This document shows, one piece after another, positions 10,968-20,633 of a stretch of DNA of 64,000 nt; positions within the stretch are counted from its first letter, which is position 1, and each line of letters starts with the position of its first letter. Made by a program: the position numbers and the translations under genes. The notes under the pieces were generated by a model. The model saw only the letters and a list, made by a program, of their open reading frames with translations, searched no databases and was not told the origin of the DNA. Source of the DNA: Pectobacterium aroidearum (GTDB lineage: Bacteria; Pseudomonadota; Gammaproteobacteria; Enterobacterales; Enterobacteriaceae); assembly GCF_041228105.1 (NCBI RefSeq), contig NZ_CP166097.1, positions 124,001-188,000 on the forward strand, given 5' to 3'.

Positions 10968-11010
10968 ATATGATGATTTTACCATCATATATTTGATGTT
11001 TTTATCATCA
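10968..11010. promoter_or_regulatory. Two adjacent TGATG-N7-CATCA dyads
   Basis: The first dyad has 8-bp arms, ATATGATG (10968-10975) and CATCATAT (10983-10990), around a 7-nt centre. The second has TGATG (10994-10998) and CATCA (11006-11010), also around 7 nt. The centres are 23 bp apart. This looks like a double operator or a pair of small RNA hairpins. I do not recognise the regulator. Confidence 0.4.
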
Positions 11011-11111
11011 CAGCGTTGTCATTTCTCTTGTTTTTTATTGATTTTATTTTATTTCGTTTAATATAAAGTTAATTTCGATTTTTTCTTTTTTATTAATTGT
11101 TTTTCCCTATT

Positions 11112-11141
11112 GAAAAAACCGCTGATCGCTCAGCGGTTTCG
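11112..11141 (-). terminator. Rho-independent terminator of MCP 3
   Basis: On the minus strand ACCGCTGA-GCGA-TCAGCGGT is followed by TTTTTTC. The loop GCGA is a GNRA tetraloop. It lies about 20 nt after the MCP 3 stop. Confidence 0.88.
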
Positions 11142-11159
11142 GCATGTTTTGATTAACGG

Positions 11160-12830
11160 CTAAAAGGTTTCCCAGTTTTGCTTATCGCTTCCCGTGGTGC
11201 TTTTAGGGTTGGCGAGTGAAAGTTTTGCGCTGTCAGGCCGTTTTAACTGTGGAGCAAGGCGCTGCGGCGCTCCGCCTTCAACGATGAAGACTTTCATCAG
11301 TTCTACCAGATGAGCGGCTTGCTCACTCAGGCTATCGGCCGCAGATGCGGATTGCTCAACGAGCGCGGCGTTCTGCTGCGTGACCTGATCGAGTTGGTTC
11401 ACCGCCTCATGAATCTGTGAGACGCCGGATTCTTGTTCCTGCGTGGTAATGCCAATTTCGTTAATCAGATCGGCAACGTGGCGCGCCTGACGAACCAGCT
11501 CTTCGATTGTTGTGCCCGCATCGCTGACCAGTGCGGAGCCCGTCTCGACTTTCTCGACGCTGTGGCCGATCAGCTCTTTAATCTCTTTGGCTGCGGTGGC
11601 GGAACGCTGTGCCAGCGAGCGGACTTCGCCAGCCACCACGGCAAAGCCACGACCTTGCTCACCTGCCCGAGCCGCTTCGACCGCGGCGTTGAGGGCCAGA
11701 ATATTGGTCTGGAAAGCGATGCCGTCAATCACGCTAATGATGTCGTTAATTTTGTGCGAACTGTCGGTAATTTCTTTCATCGTGACAACAATATTCCCGA
11801 CAGCTTCACCGCCTTTAGCCGCGGTGTTGCTGGCGGCCTGCGCCAGTTGAGCAGCGTTACGCACGGTATCGGTATTTTGACGTACTGTTTGGCTCATTTC
11901 TTCCGTAGACGCTGCGGTCTGCTGTAAGTTGGCTGCCTGCTCCTCTGTGCGCTGGCTGAGGTCAGCACTTCCTGCGGCGATCTGTTTGGCTCCGGTGGCG
12001 ATAGATTCGCTGCTCTCACGCACCTGTTCAACAATGCTGCTTAAGCTTTTGCGCATGTTATTCATCGCAAACAGCAAACTGGTGTTGTCACCTGACGCCA
12101 GATCGACTGGTATTGCGAGATTACCTTGTGCGATTTCCTGTGTGACCTGCGTGGCATAGGCGGGTTCACCCCCCAGTTGCTTCTTGATATGGCGGGTAAT
12201 CAGCCAGGCGATGCCGGCGCCGAATAATGAGGCGATGACAGCCAGAATGAGCAGGGAATTGCCATCATAGTAGGACTCTTCAATCGCGTCGGTTGCTGTT
12301 TGCGTGGTGTAGTCTTTCTGCAACTGAATCATGGTGTTCAGATTGTTAAAAAGCTTGGTTTGTATGGGTTCAAGCTGGGTTTTAACTAACTCGATAGATT
12401 CAGCCTGTCTATTGCTGAGTGACAGTGCGACGGCCTGGCGGCCTACTTTGGCAAATTCAGTGCGGTTTTGCTGCAGCTCGCCCAGAATATTGCGAACCTC
12501 GGTTGCCCGTAAATTGGTTTCCAACTGAGTGACGAGCTGTGTGTTTTTGGCACTCGTGGTTTCAATCAGTTTTTGATTGTCTTCCAGAACCTTTTGCTCG
12601 GTAGCGATCAACATACGCAATGTGGCTTTGATCGTGACGTTAAGATTATCTTTCAGCTCTTGTAGCACGATGAGATTGGCAAGGTGGTGTTTGGCCAGCC
12701 TGTCCGTAGTATTACCGAGGCCAACCAAGTGCATTCTGCCGAAGATAGCCACTAATAGGCCAATAATAATAACAATGGCAAAGCCTGAACCGACCTGAGT
12801 ACCCAGTTTCATTTTTTTTGTATGCTGCAT
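11160..12830 (-). CDS. Methyl-accepting chemotaxis protein, divergent sensor (MCP 3)
   Basis: Chemoreceptor of 556 residues. TM1 is near 12-30 ([19 protein letters not shown]), TM2 near 190-210, then HAMP ([14 protein letters not shown]), the cytoplasmic hairpin and a C-terminal NWETF tether. The start has GAGGATAAC directly upstream. From HAMP onward it is nearly the same as MCP 4. The sensor is different: at the helix where MCP 1 and MCP 4 have ARSxRN it reads [11 protein letters not shown], losing the arginine pair. Either it binds another ligand class or uses a binding protein. The downstream terminator is strong. Confidence 0.92.
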   Translation of the reverse strand: MQHTKKMKLGTQVGSGFAIVIIIGLLVAIFGRMHLVGLGNTTDRLAKHHLANLIVLQELKDNLNVTIKATLRMLIATEQKVLEDNQKLIETTSAKNTQLVTQLETNLRATEVRNILGELQQNRTEFAKVGRQAVALSLSNRQAESIELVKTQLEPIQTKLFNNLNTMIQLQKDYTTQTATDAIEESYYDGNSLLILAVIASLFGAGIAWLITRHIKKQLGGEPAYATQVTQEIAQGNLAIPVDLASGDNTSLLFAMNNMRKSLSSIVEQVRESSESIATGAKQIAAGSADLSQRTEEQAANLQQTAASTEEMSQTVRQNTDTVRNAAQLAQAASNTAAKGGEAVGNIVVTMKEITDSSHKINDIISVIDGIAFQTNILALNAAVEAARAGEQGRGFAVVAGEVRSLAQRSATAAKEIKELIGHSVEKVETGSALVSDAGTTIEELVRQARHVADLINEIGITTQEQESGVSQIHEAVNQLDQVTQQNAALVEQSASAADSLSEQAAHLVELMKVFIVEGGAPQRLAPQLKRPDSAKLSLANPKSTTGSDKQNWETF

Positions 12831-13080
12831 GTTATCCTCATGACTTATTTACAATATTTATTGTTATTAAGCAGATTTTCCTTTGCACGATGGAGGCATG
12901 TGCTGCTGCGGTTTCTCGATCCCTCTGGTGAATAATTAAGCACTTCACTCTAGAATATCGGCATGACCGGAGAAAACATTGATTTTAATTGCCGCCTTTG
13001 CAGCGTGGCGCACGCTGATGAGGAAAAAACAGAAAATGCAGGGTATGGCGGGGCTTGGCGGAGAATGGATGTGAAAGTAA

Positions 13081-13107
13081 ACAGGGGGAGGTGATCCCCC
13101 TGTGTCG
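13081..13107 (-). terminator. Probable terminator of MCP 4
   Basis: ACAGGGGGA (13081) and TCCCCCTGT (to 13103) form a perfect 9-bp stem immediately after the MCP 4 stop. On the minus strand it is followed by TTACTTTC, a weak T-run. Confidence 0.65.
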
Positions 13108-13109
13108 AA

Positions 13110-14789
13110 TCAGAACTGTTCCCAGTTTTGCGTATCGCTTCCTGCGCGGCTTCTGGAATTGGCAAGCGAGAGTTTGGCGCTGTCAGGCCTTTTCAACTGC
13201 GGAGCAAGGCGCTGTGAAGATCCGCCTTCAACGACGAAGACTTTCATCAGCTCGACCAGATGAGCCGCTTGATCGCTCAGGCTATCGGCGGCAGACGCGG
13301 ATTGCTCAACGAGCGCGGCGTTCTGCTGCGTGACCTGATCGAGTTGGTTAACGGCATCGTGAATCTGCGAGACACCAGATTCTTGTTCCTGCGTAGTTAC
13401 GCCAATTTCGTTAATCAGATCGGCAACGTGACGTGCCTGACGAACCAGCTCTTCGATTGTCGTTCCCGCATCGCTGACCAAGGCGGAGCCTGTCTCGACT
13501 TTCTCGACGCTGTGGCCGATCAGTTCTTTAATCTCTTTGGCTGCGGTGGCGGAGCGCTGCGCCAGCGAGCGAACTTCTCCAGCCACCACGGCAAAACCAC
13601 GGCCTTGTTCACCCGCCCGGGCGGCTTCGACCGCGGCGTTGAGCGCCAGAATGTTGGTCTGGAAGGCGATGCCGTCAATGACACTGATGATGTCGCCAAT
13701 TTTGTGCGAACTGTCGGTAATTTCTTTCATGGTGACAACGATATTGCCGACGGCTTCACCGCCTTTAGCCGCGGTGTTGCTGGCAGCCTGCGCCAGCTGA
13801 GCGGCATTACGCACGGTGTCTGAGTTCTGACGTACGGTCTGGCTCATCTCTTCCATTGAGGCTGCGGTTTGTTGCAGGTTGGCCGCCTGCTCTTCCGTAC
13901 GCTGGCTGAGGTCGGTACTGCCTGCGGCGATTTGGCTGGCGCCGGTGGCGATGGATTCACTGCTCTCACGCACCTGTTCAACAATGCTACTCAGGCTTTT
14001 GCGCATTCCGTTCATGGCTGCCAGTACACTGCGGTCATCTCCGGGACGTAAGTTCACGGCGACGGCCAGATTTCCCTGCGCAACCGCCTGGGCGATTTGT
14101 GCGGCATAAACCACTTCGCCACCCAGTAAGCCTTTGATGGTGCGGGTAATCAGTACGGAAACCAGAATGCCAACGAGCACCGCAATGGCTGCGAAGACGA
14201 TCAGCATGTTGCCGTCTGAGCGCGCTTCCTGCATCGCGCTTGTCGTCATATCCAGCGTCCGTGTTTTCTGAAATTCCCGCATGCTATCCAGCGCGGCGAA
14301 AACTGGTGCCTGCGTAACCTGCATCTCATTGACCATGATTTGCACGGCACGCGCCCTTTCTTCGGCATTCTCGGATAGACCAAGTTCAACCGCCTTATTC
14401 ACGGTATCCCGATAAGCTGGACGCGCCTGCGTCAGGCTCTCCAGCGTGTCACGAGTTTCTGGTTCAGACATGTGTTCATACAATTTGGTCAGGATTTCTG
14501 TATTGCGGGCGATTTGCTGATCGATCAGGCGCTTTTCTTCCTGAATACGGCTCCTGTCATCGGTCAGGCCAATGTTACGCACCGAACGCGCCACGGCATC
14601 AAAACCGTTTTTGGCGTCCTGTATCAGGATAAGGCTGGTCAGATTTTTTTCGGACAGTGATTCAATATCTTCACCCAGATCGACCAGATGCGCGCGTCCC
14701 AGCACGGCGACCATCAGACCGATGATGATGACAGAGGCGAAGCCGGCACCCAACATGGTGCCAAGCTTCATTTTTGCTAGAAAATTCAT
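13110..14789 (-). CDS. Methyl-accepting chemotaxis protein, 4-helix-bundle sensor (MCP 4)
   Basis: Chemoreceptor of 559 residues. TM1 is near 8-28 ([21 protein letters not shown]). The periplasmic sensor has [10 protein letters not shown] as the probable ligand helix, TM2 is near 190-212, and HAMP starts at [11 protein letters not shown]. The signalling tip is [21 protein letters not shown]. The C-terminus is NWEQF, a one-residue variant of the CheR/CheB tether that keeps the W and F needed in the family. The cytoplasmic half is almost identical to MCP 3 in protein and DNA, while the sensors differ. It is the upstream-most member of the four-gene array. Confidence 0.93.
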   Translation of the reverse strand: MNFLAKMKLGTMLGAGFASVIIIGLMVAVLGRAHLVDLGEDIESLSEKNLTSLILIQDAKNGFDAVARSVRNIGLTDDRSRIQEEKRLIDQQIARNTEILTKLYEHMSEPETRDTLESLTQARPAYRDTVNKAVELGLSENAEERARAVQIMVNEMQVTQAPVFAALDSMREFQKTRTLDMTTSAMQEARSDGNMLIVFAAIAVLVGILVSVLITRTIKGLLGGEVVYAAQIAQAVAQGNLAVAVNLRPGDDRSVLAAMNGMRKSLSSIVEQVRESSESIATGASQIAAGSTDLSQRTEEQAANLQQTAASMEEMSQTVRQNSDTVRNAAQLAQAASNTAAKGGEAVGNIVVTMKEITDSSHKIGDIISVIDGIAFQTNILALNAAVEAARAGEQGRGFAVVAGEVRSLAQRSATAAKEIKELIGHSVEKVETGSALVSDAGTTIEELVRQARHVADLINEIGVTTQEQESGVSQIHDAVNQLDQVTQQNAALVEQSASAADSLSDQAAHLVELMKVFVVEGGSSQRLAPQLKRPDSAKLSLANSRSRAGSDTQNWEQF

Positions 14790-15093
14790 AATGTTCCTTT
14801 ATTATTTTTTATCGGTGATGCAGGTTCTGCTTTGTGGATTGGGTCTCTTCTGCGACAGGTCAGGAATAGGATGTACTTCTGATGACGTCATGTGTTGGCA
14901 TGCAGACTTGCGTAGCGGTGGTAAAGAAACGCGCAGTTCCTTACCCCACGCACAGTATAAAGACAGGTGTGGATAGGCAGATGCGGAATATAGGAGTAAA
15001 ACGGGCGCATTTTTCGGCATAAGGAGAAAAACCGCCGAAGATCGGCGGTTTTCCTTTTAGTGAAAGGTCGTAAGGGGTGAAACGTTGAGACGT
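14790..15093. other. Upstream region of MCP 4 with a weak sigma-28-like -10
   Basis: No gene is credible here. On the minus strand CCGATAA (14809-14815 area) resembles the sigma-28 -10 GCCGATAA, with CAAAG about 14 nt upstream of it instead of the usual TAAA at 15. It is suggestive for a chemotaxis gene but below a safe call. The transporter terminator is at the right end. Confidence 0.35.
15026..15058. terminator. Rho-independent terminator of the otn operon
   Basis: The perfect hairpin AAAACCGCCGA-AGA-TCGGCGGTTTT with T-rich flanks lies about 35 nt beyond the GntP-type transporter stop. It is readable from both strands. Confidence 0.85.
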
Positions 15094-16452
15094 TTACATC
15101 ACCAGCCATAACGCCCAGGTGAAGAGGAACCCGGCTAGCCCGAGGATAGTTGTCAGCACCGTCCAGGTACGCAGGCCATCGGCGACGGACAGCCCCAGAT
15201 ATTTGGTGACGATCCAGAAACCCGAGTCATTAACGTGCGACAGACCCAGCCCGCCAAAGCAGGCAGAGAGCGTTACCAGTACCAACTGCATCTGGTTCAG
15301 GCCGCTGACGGCTTCGCTCAGCAGGCCGCAGGTGGTGAGAATGGCGACGGTGGCGGAGCCTTGCGAGGCGCGTAGCGCCAGCGACAGAAGAAATGCGGCA
15401 GGCACCAGCGGCAGGTGGATGCTGGTCAGCGTATCCGCCAGCGCTTTCCCCACACCGGATTCCACCAATACCTTGCCGAACACGCCACCTGCACCAGTCA
15501 CCATAATCACGACGGCTGCGGCAGGCATGGCGTCCCCCATAACGTTGCCGGTCTTTTCAAGCGACCAGCCGCGACGCATGGCGATAAAATAAAATGCCAG
15601 CGCTAGAGCGATGAGTAATGCCACTGCAGGGGAACCGACCAACGTAGTGATGTTACGCAGTGGGTGGCCTACGGGGAAAAGTGTTGCCGCTACCGTACCG
15701 AGCATGATAATTGCGATAGGAATGACGATTAGCGCAGTTACCAGACTCGCAGAGGGGGCATTTTTATGTTGGACGGCCTCACTTTTGTCTTCCGTTTTCG
15801 TGAGTTGTAATTGCTCCAGCACATCAACAGATAAGGCGTATTGGCGGCGGTTGATATATTTGGCGACCCAGAAACCGATAATGCCAACAGGAATAGAAAT
15901 CGCCAGCCCCAATATGGTTAACCAGCCCACATCGGCTTTTAACAAACTGGCCGCGGCCACTGGGCCTGGGTGGGGGGGAAGCGCAACGTGCACAGTCAGC
16001 ATGACACCAGCGACGGGCAAACCGAATTTAAGTGGAGAGACTTTCGCGACTTTCGCAAAGCCGTAAATAATCGGGGCGAGGATAATAAAGCCGACATCAA
16101 AAAATACCGGAATACCGAGAATAAATGCTGCCATAGTCAGCGCCGCAATAACGCGCTTTTCTCCCAGTGTTTGGGTAAATTTCCTTGCCAGAGATTCAGC
16201 TCCGCCAGAAATTTCGATCATTCTTCCCAACATGGCACCCAGTCCGATGATCATGGTGATCGAGCCGAGAACGCCTCCCATGCCACTGGACATGACTTTC
16301 ATTATTTCTTCTGTGGGTATTCCGGTTGCCAGCGCAACAAGTAAGCTGACGACCAGCAGGGCGACAAAGGGCTGTATTTTAAATTTAATGACCATCAGCA
16401 ACAGGAGTAATACCCCGGCGATAGCGATGCAGAGTAAGAGCGAGGTGGCCAT
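15094..16452 (-). CDS. GntP-family transporter of the four-carbon acid sugar cluster (YgbN-like)
   Basis: Inner-membrane proton symporter of the GntP family, 452 residues with about 12-14 hydrophobic segments and the family stretch HVALPPHPGPVAAA near residue 155. GAGGATAAG precedes the start. It is the last gene of the ltnD-otnK-otnC-otnI series, the same place as ygbN in E. coli, so it most likely imports the four-carbon sugar acid that the enzymes degrade. Other GntP members carry gluconate, D-serine or glycerate, so the substrate is assigned from context only. A 190-bp gap with a hairpin precedes it. Confidence 0.85.
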   Translation of the reverse strand: MATSLLLCIAIAGVLLLLLMVIKFKIQPFVALLVVSLLVALATGIPTEEIMKVMSSGMGGVLGSITMIIGLGAMLGRMIEISGGAESLARKFTQTLGEKRVIAALTMAAFILGIPVFFDVGFIILAPIIYGFAKVAKVSPLKFGLPVAGVMLTVHVALPPHPGPVAAASLLKADVGWLTILGLAISIPVGIIGFWVAKYINRRQYALSVDVLEQLQLTKTEDKSEAVQHKNAPSASLVTALIVIPIAIIMLGTVAATLFPVGHPLRNITTLVGSPAVALLIALALAFYFIAMRRGWSLEKTGNVMGDAMPAAAVVIMVTGAGGVFGKVLVESGVGKALADTLTSIHLPLVPAAFLLSLALRASQGSATVAILTTCGLLSEAVSGLNQMQLVLVTLSACFGGLGLSHVNDSGFWIVTKYLGLSVADGLRTWTVLTTILGLAGFLFTWALWLVM

Positions 16453-16536
16453 GTTCTTATCCTCATTGACCCATTTTGCAATTCAGAGGCTGAAAAGGTA
16501 TTGGGTTATTGTTTTATTTGAAGAAAAGGGTGACCT

Positions 16537-16565
16537 GATTCCCACATTGAAATAATGCGGGAATC
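16537..16565 (-). terminator. Intra-operon hairpin between otnI and the transporter gene
   Basis: GATTCCC(A)CATT and AATG(C)GGGAATC pair with one mismatch around a 5-nt loop. The T-run on the minus strand is poor. It may lower or stabilise transporter mRNA. Confidence 0.45.
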
Positions 16566-16642
16566 TGACCTTTTCTCGTATTTTATAAAGGTGTCTCTGG
16601 TGTTTGCTTTTTTATAAAATAGTAACGTATTGCCGTGATAAT

Positions 16643-17425
16643 TTATTTCTTCAGCCAGGGTTTAATCCATCCCAGCCCGTCTTCCGTTTTGCCTCGCGGG
16701 TTATATTCACAACCAACCCAGCCGCCATAATTCACGCGATCCAATTCGGCAAAGATGAACGGGTAATTAATCTCTCCTTCATCGGGTTCATGCCGTGCAG
16801 GAACCGAGGCAATTTGAATATGTCCGATGCGGCCATCCAAATCGTGAATAATTTGCGTCAGGTTGCCATCGACAATTTGCGCGTGGAAGAAATCCAACTG
16901 GATATAGACGTTCGGCCGATCGATCAGATTGGCTAATTCCAGCGCCTGATACTGACTAGCGAACAGATAATTCGGCTTCACTTTCGCGCTCAGCGCTTCA
17001 ATCATGATATTGATGCCGTGCGGTGCAAATTTATCGGCGGCGTAGCGCAGGTTATCAATAAAGGTTTGCTGATAGGCTGCGCGGTCTTCACCGGGCGGGA
17101 CGACCCCCCCCATCACCAGTACCGAAGGACAGTTGAGCGCCAGCGCATATTCCAGCGCGTTATCGATATCCCGGCGAGCATCTTCAATGCGATCGGGCAG
17201 GGCGGATACGCCCCATTCGCCCGCGGCGATATTGCCGGGCGCAGTATTGAACAACACCTGCTTCAGGCCATTTTCCCGCAGCTTTTCCGCCAGCAGCGGT
17301 GCCGGATATTCATAAGGAAACAGGTACTCGACCGAAGTGAAACCCGCATCGGCAGCGGCTTTAAAACGATCGAGAAACGGCACGTCGGTAAACAGCATAG
17401 AAAGATTGGCAGCAAACTTAGGCAT
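16643..17425 (-). CDS. otnI: 2-oxo-tetronate isomerase
   Basis: TIM-barrel isomerase of the hydroxypyruvate isomerase family, 260 residues. In the otn pathway it interconverts 2-oxo- and 3-oxo-tetronate so the product can be phosphorylated by OtnK. Family hallmarks are [21 protein letters not shown] at the start, the metal-site segment IEALSAKV, and [15 protein letters not shown] near the end. GAGGAG lies a few bases before the ATG. It is 33 nt downstream of otnC. The specific role follows from the conserved gene set, since hydroxypyruvate isomerase itself looks alike. Confidence 0.88.
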   Translation of the reverse strand: MPKFAANLSMLFTDVPFLDRFKAAADAGFTSVEYLFPYEYPAPLLAEKLRENGLKQVLFNTAPGNIAAGEWGVSALPDRIEDARRDIDNALEYALALNCPSVLVMGGVVPPGEDRAAYQQTFIDNLRYAADKFAPHGINIMIEALSAKVKPNYLFASQYQALELANLIDRPNVYIQLDFFHAQIVDGNLTQIIHDLDGRIGHIQIASVPARHEPDEGEINYPFIFAELDRVNYGGWVGCEYNPRGKTEDGLGWIKPWLKK

Positions 17426-17458
17426 GGTTAACTCCTCGGTTCAGCAAAAAATGGCTCA

Positions 17459-18115
17459 TCAAGAGAGCTCTGCAATATCGTCAGCGGTGAGGTAGCGAAT
17501 TTTTCGATCACCGAGAATAAAAATCAGCTTGGCGGTTTCTTCCAGCTCTTCCATGTTGTCCGCCGCCGCACGCAGATCCTTGCCAGTGACGACCGGGCCG
17601 TGGTTAGCCAATAAGAACGCCTTGTAGCGCGAGGCCAGCTTCGCCAGATCTTCACCGAGCCGTGCATCGCCGGGACGGTAATAAGGGACGACGGGCACTT
17701 TACCGACGCGCATCACCACATAAGGCGTGAACGGCTTGATGGCATCCTGCGTATCCAGCCCTTCCAGACATGAGAGTGCCGTCAGGTAGGTGCTGTGCAG
17801 GTGGACGATCGCTTTGCATTCGGGGTCGTTACGGTAAATCGACAGGTGAAAGCTGACCTCTTTCGACGGCTTATCCCCGGAGATCCACTCGCCGCTCAGG
17901 CTGACTTTGGACAACCGCTCGGCATCCAGGTCGCCGAGACAGGAGCCGGTTGGCGTTGCCAACAGCGTGCCATCATCCAATAGCAACGAGAGGTTGCCCG
18001 CTGAGCCGGTGGCGTAGCCGCGCTGGAAAAAGGACGCGCCCAGTTTGACCATTTCCGCGCGTGCGCGCTGCTCGCTGTTCAGTGCGGCTTCAGTGTTGTG
18101 GTGTTTTTCACTCAT
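17459..18115 (-). CDS. otnC: 3-oxo-tetronate 4-phosphate decarboxylase
   Basis: Class II aldolase/adducin-fold enzyme of 218 residues. It decarboxylates 3-oxo-tetronate 4-phosphate to dihydroxyacetone phosphate. The metal-binding histidines are in IVHLHSTYLTAL and NHGPVV, and the family segment GSAGNLSLLLDDG is near 38-50. The start overlaps the otnK stop by 4 nt (ATGA), so the pair is translationally coupled. L-fuculose-phosphate aldolases share the fold, but the neighbours fix the assignment. Confidence 0.9.
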   Translation of the reverse strand: MSEKHHNTEAALNSEQRARAEMVKLGASFFQRGYATGSAGNLSLLLDDGTLLATPTGSCLGDLDAERLSKVSLSGEWISGDKPSKEVSFHLSIYRNDPECKAIVHLHSTYLTALSCLEGLDTQDAIKPFTPYVVMRVGKVPVVPYYRPGDARLGEDLAKLASRYKAFLLANHGPVVTGKDLRAAADNMEELEETAKLIFILGDRKIRYLTADDIAELS

Positions 18116-19386
18116 GCGGCAAACTCCTTTTGAGCGCGGGCAAAAAAGTCTTCATCACCGAAATTGCCGGATTTCAACGCCAGCGAAAGCGGATGATTGG
18201 TGGAACGTACCCACGGCACGCCGGGAGAAATGGATGGCCCGATATGGAACGCGTGAATGCCCAGCGTTTGCACCACGATGCTGGAGGTTTCCCCGCCCGC
18301 AATGATGAAGCGCTGGAAGCCATCCTGCTGAAGCTGGCGGGCGACGGCGGCAAACAGTTTCTCCACCGCCTGACTGCTGGCTTCTGCGCCCCAGCGCTGC
18401 TGAATCTGCGCCAGTTCGTCGGGTGACGACGTGGCGTATAGCAGCGGCGCCAGTGCGTCGTCGCGATGTGCTTTTACCCAGTCGGCCAGTTCCTGCACGT
18501 AGGCTTGCTGGGCATCATCGCTTTCCAGACAGCGAGCGACGTCAATCGCGCGACCCGCCGCCTGTTTCAGGTAGTGAGCAACCTGCTTGTTGGTCATTAC
18601 TGAGCAGGAGCCGGACAGCACAACGCCTGCGCCGGATTGTGGCTTGCCTGCCTCGGTGGCGGAACCGGTTTGTTTTGTTGAGTCTGCCAGCTGGCGTGCC
18701 AGACCAATCGCCAGGCCGGAACCGCCAGTGACCAGTTTCATGTCGCGCAGTGCTTCACCCTGTGTTAGCAGGTGTTGTTCGTTCAACGTATCCAGCACTA
18801 CATAGCGGATACCCTGTTCTTTCAACTGTGCCAGCCGCTGTTTGACGGCTTCCGCGCCCTGATCCATCACGGCATACGGCACCAGACCACATTGCCCCGC
18901 CGCCTGCTGTTCCATGACGCGCATCAGGTTGCTGTCCGTCATCGGTGTAACCGGATGGTGGCGCATCCCGGATTCTGACAACAGCTGATCCATCACGAAT
19001 AAATGCCCTTGATAGACGGTTCTGCCGTTCACCGGCAGCGCTGGAGAGATGATGGTCTGCGTTTCACCGAGCTGTTCCAACAGCGCATCGGTTACCGGAC
19101 CGATGTTGCCTTTTGCTGTGCTGTCGAAGGTGGAGCAATATTTAAAGTAGAACTGCTGGCAGCCCTGCTGTTGCAGCCATGCCAGCGCCTTGAGTGAATC
19201 CGCCACGGCCTGTTCCGCCGGACAGGAGCGCGATTTCAGGCTAATGACCACGGCCTGCGTTTCGACCTTAAAATCGGACGGCGGTACGCCGTTGAGTTGT
19301 ACGGTCGGCAGCCCGTTGTTGACCAGAAAGCTGGCGATATCCGTTGCGCCGGTAAAATCATCGGCGATCACACCTAGCTTGATCAT
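18112..19386 (-). CDS. otnK: 3-oxo-tetronate kinase
   Basis: Four-carbon acid sugar kinase (formerly DUF1537), 424 residues. It phosphorylates 3-oxo-tetronate at C4. The N-terminal domain opens GVIADDFTGATDIASFLV, the family signature. The C-terminal nucleotide-binding domain has VLSGSCSVMTNKQV and the glycine-rich IIAGGETSSIV loop near residue 370. The start overlaps ltnD by 4 nt and the stop overlaps otnC by 4 nt. Confidence 0.92.
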   Translation of the reverse strand: MIKLGVIADDFTGATDIASFLVNNGLPTVQLNGVPPSDFKVETQAVVISLKSRSCPAEQAVADSLKALAWLQQQGCQQFYFKYCSTFDSTAKGNIGPVTDALLEQLGETQTIISPALPVNGRTVYQGHLFVMDQLLSESGMRHHPVTPMTDSNLMRVMEQQAAGQCGLVPYAVMDQGAEAVKQRLAQLKEQGIRYVVLDTLNEQHLLTQGEALRDMKLVTGGSGLAIGLARQLADSTKQTGSATEAGKPQSGAGVVLSGSCSVMTNKQVAHYLKQAAGRAIDVARCLESDDAQQAYVQELADWVKAHRDDALAPLLYATSSPDELAQIQQRWGAEASSQAVEKLFAAVARQLQQDGFQRFIIAGGETSSIVVQTLGIHAFHIGPSISPGVPWVRSTNHPLSLALKSGNFGDEDFFARAQKEFAA

Positions 19387-20297
19387 GGCGCCTCCTTCTT
19401 TTCCGGTAGCGTAATGCCGTTAAAGATCTTGATGACCGCGCTGTCGTCTTCTTTACCAAATCCGGCGTTGCTGGCGGCGGTAAACATGTTGAACGCGGTA
19501 GAGGCCAGCGGCAGTGGGAAATGGAGCGATTTGGCGGTGTCGGTGACCAGCCCCAGATCTTTCACGAAAATATCAACGGCGGATTTTGGCGTGTAATCGC
19601 CATCGACAACGTGACGCATGCGGTTTTCAAACATCCAGGAATTTCCGGCGGCGTTGGTCACCACGTCATACATGATATCCAGCGGGATATCGGCACGGGC
19701 GGCTAGCGCCATTGCTTCCGCACCAGCAGCGATATGTACGCCTGCCAGCAACTGGTGAATAATTTTAACCGTTGCGCCCAGCCCGATTTCTTCACCGATG
19801 CGGTAGACCTTGCCCGCGACGGCATCCAGCACGGGCTTCAGTTTCTCAAAAGCCAGATCGGAACCGGATGCCATGACCGTCATGTCGCCTGCAGCAGCTT
19901 TTGCTGCCCCGCCGGACACCGGTGCATCCAGCATGATTAGCTGATGCTCAGCCAGACGCTGTTCAATGTTTTTGGCATCCTGCGCGGAGATCGTGGAAGA
20001 CACCATGACCACGGTGCCGGGCTTGAGTTTCGCGGCGACCTGCGGTTCACCGAACAAAATGCCGTTCACCTGTGCGGCGTTTACGACCAGCAGCACCACG
20101 GCATCCAACTTGTCAGCGAAGGCATCAATACGTGTGTCGGCCTGCGCCGCACCCGCTTGACGTAACCGCTCCAGCGCCTGCGGGTTGATATCGACGCCGT
20201 ATGTCGTCAGGCCAGCGTTGATGCAGGACGCCGCAGCGCCAAAACCCATGGAACCCAGACCGATAACGGCGACAGCATAATCAGAAGTCTTTTTCAT
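19383..20297 (-). CDS. ltnD: L-threonate dehydrogenase
   Basis: NAD-dependent beta-hydroxyacid dehydrogenase of 304 residues, first enzyme of the operon. It oxidises L-threonate to 2-oxo-tetronate. The Rossmann motif is VIGLGSMGFGAA near residue 12, the substrate loop is DAPVSGGAAKAAAGDMTVM, and the catalytic lysine lies in the VKIIHQLL helix. Gene order ltnD-otnK-otnC-otnI-transporter is the same as E. coli ygbJKLMN. D-erythronate-linked relatives are the main alternative. Confidence 0.9.
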   Translation of the reverse strand: MKKTSDYAVAVIGLGSMGFGAAASCINAGLTTYGVDINPQALERLRQAGAAQADTRIDAFADKLDAVVLLVVNAAQVNGILFGEPQVAAKLKPGTVVMVSSTISAQDAKNIEQRLAEHQLIMLDAPVSGGAAKAAAGDMTVMASGSDLAFEKLKPVLDAVAGKVYRIGEEIGLGATVKIIHQLLAGVHIAAGAEAMALAARADIPLDIMYDVVTNAAGNSWMFENRMRHVVDGDYTPKSAVDIFVKDLGLVTDTAKSLHFPLPLASTAFNMFTAASNAGFGKEDDSAVIKIFNGITLPEKKEAP

Positions 20298-20633
20298 CGT
20301 GGTTGCCTTGTTAAAATTAGTGATTTTTTGTTCTCTGGTGTTAAATATAAGGACTATCAGAACAAATTATGGTGATTTTTATCACATAAATTAACATTGA
20401 GATCGTGATGATTCAGTGTAGCTGAACACCGTCGGGAAAGAGATATCCTTAATTTTCTTTGTATATCATGTAATTAGTTATGATTTCTCGTTGTGTAACG
20501 ATGAAAGCAATCATGTCTGGCGTGGTGTATGACGTGAATTTATGATAATTATCGTCATCAAACGGGGTATCTCTCACAATATTTATCAAACCAGAGTTAT
20601 CAGACCAGCACTCTCAAACAGGGAATGAACAGC
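20298..20633. promoter_or_regulatory. Divergent regulatory region of the otn operon, with a CRP-like site
   Basis: It separates ltnD from the DeoR-type regulator. GGTGA-TTTTTA-TCACA at 20371-20386 matches the CRP consensus in all but one base, fitting catabolite control of a sugar-acid operon. A palindrome GATAATTATC is near 20540, and several TGATGATT/ATCATG repeats could be regulator operators. No ORF is credible. Confidence 0.6.

Larger units (their letters stand above)
10517..11159. other. Intergenic region between MCP 2 and MCP 3
   Basis: About 640 bp without a credible gene. It contains the MCP 2 leader, an AT-rich tract, two adjacent dyads near 10968-11010 (listed separately) and the MCP 3 terminator. 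Confidence 0.6.

Noticed and set aside
14472..14976. Plus-strand ORFs across the MCP 4 start and its upstream region
   Set aside because: They are antisense to the receptor's N-terminus and would cross its promoter; no ribosome site or family resemblance.
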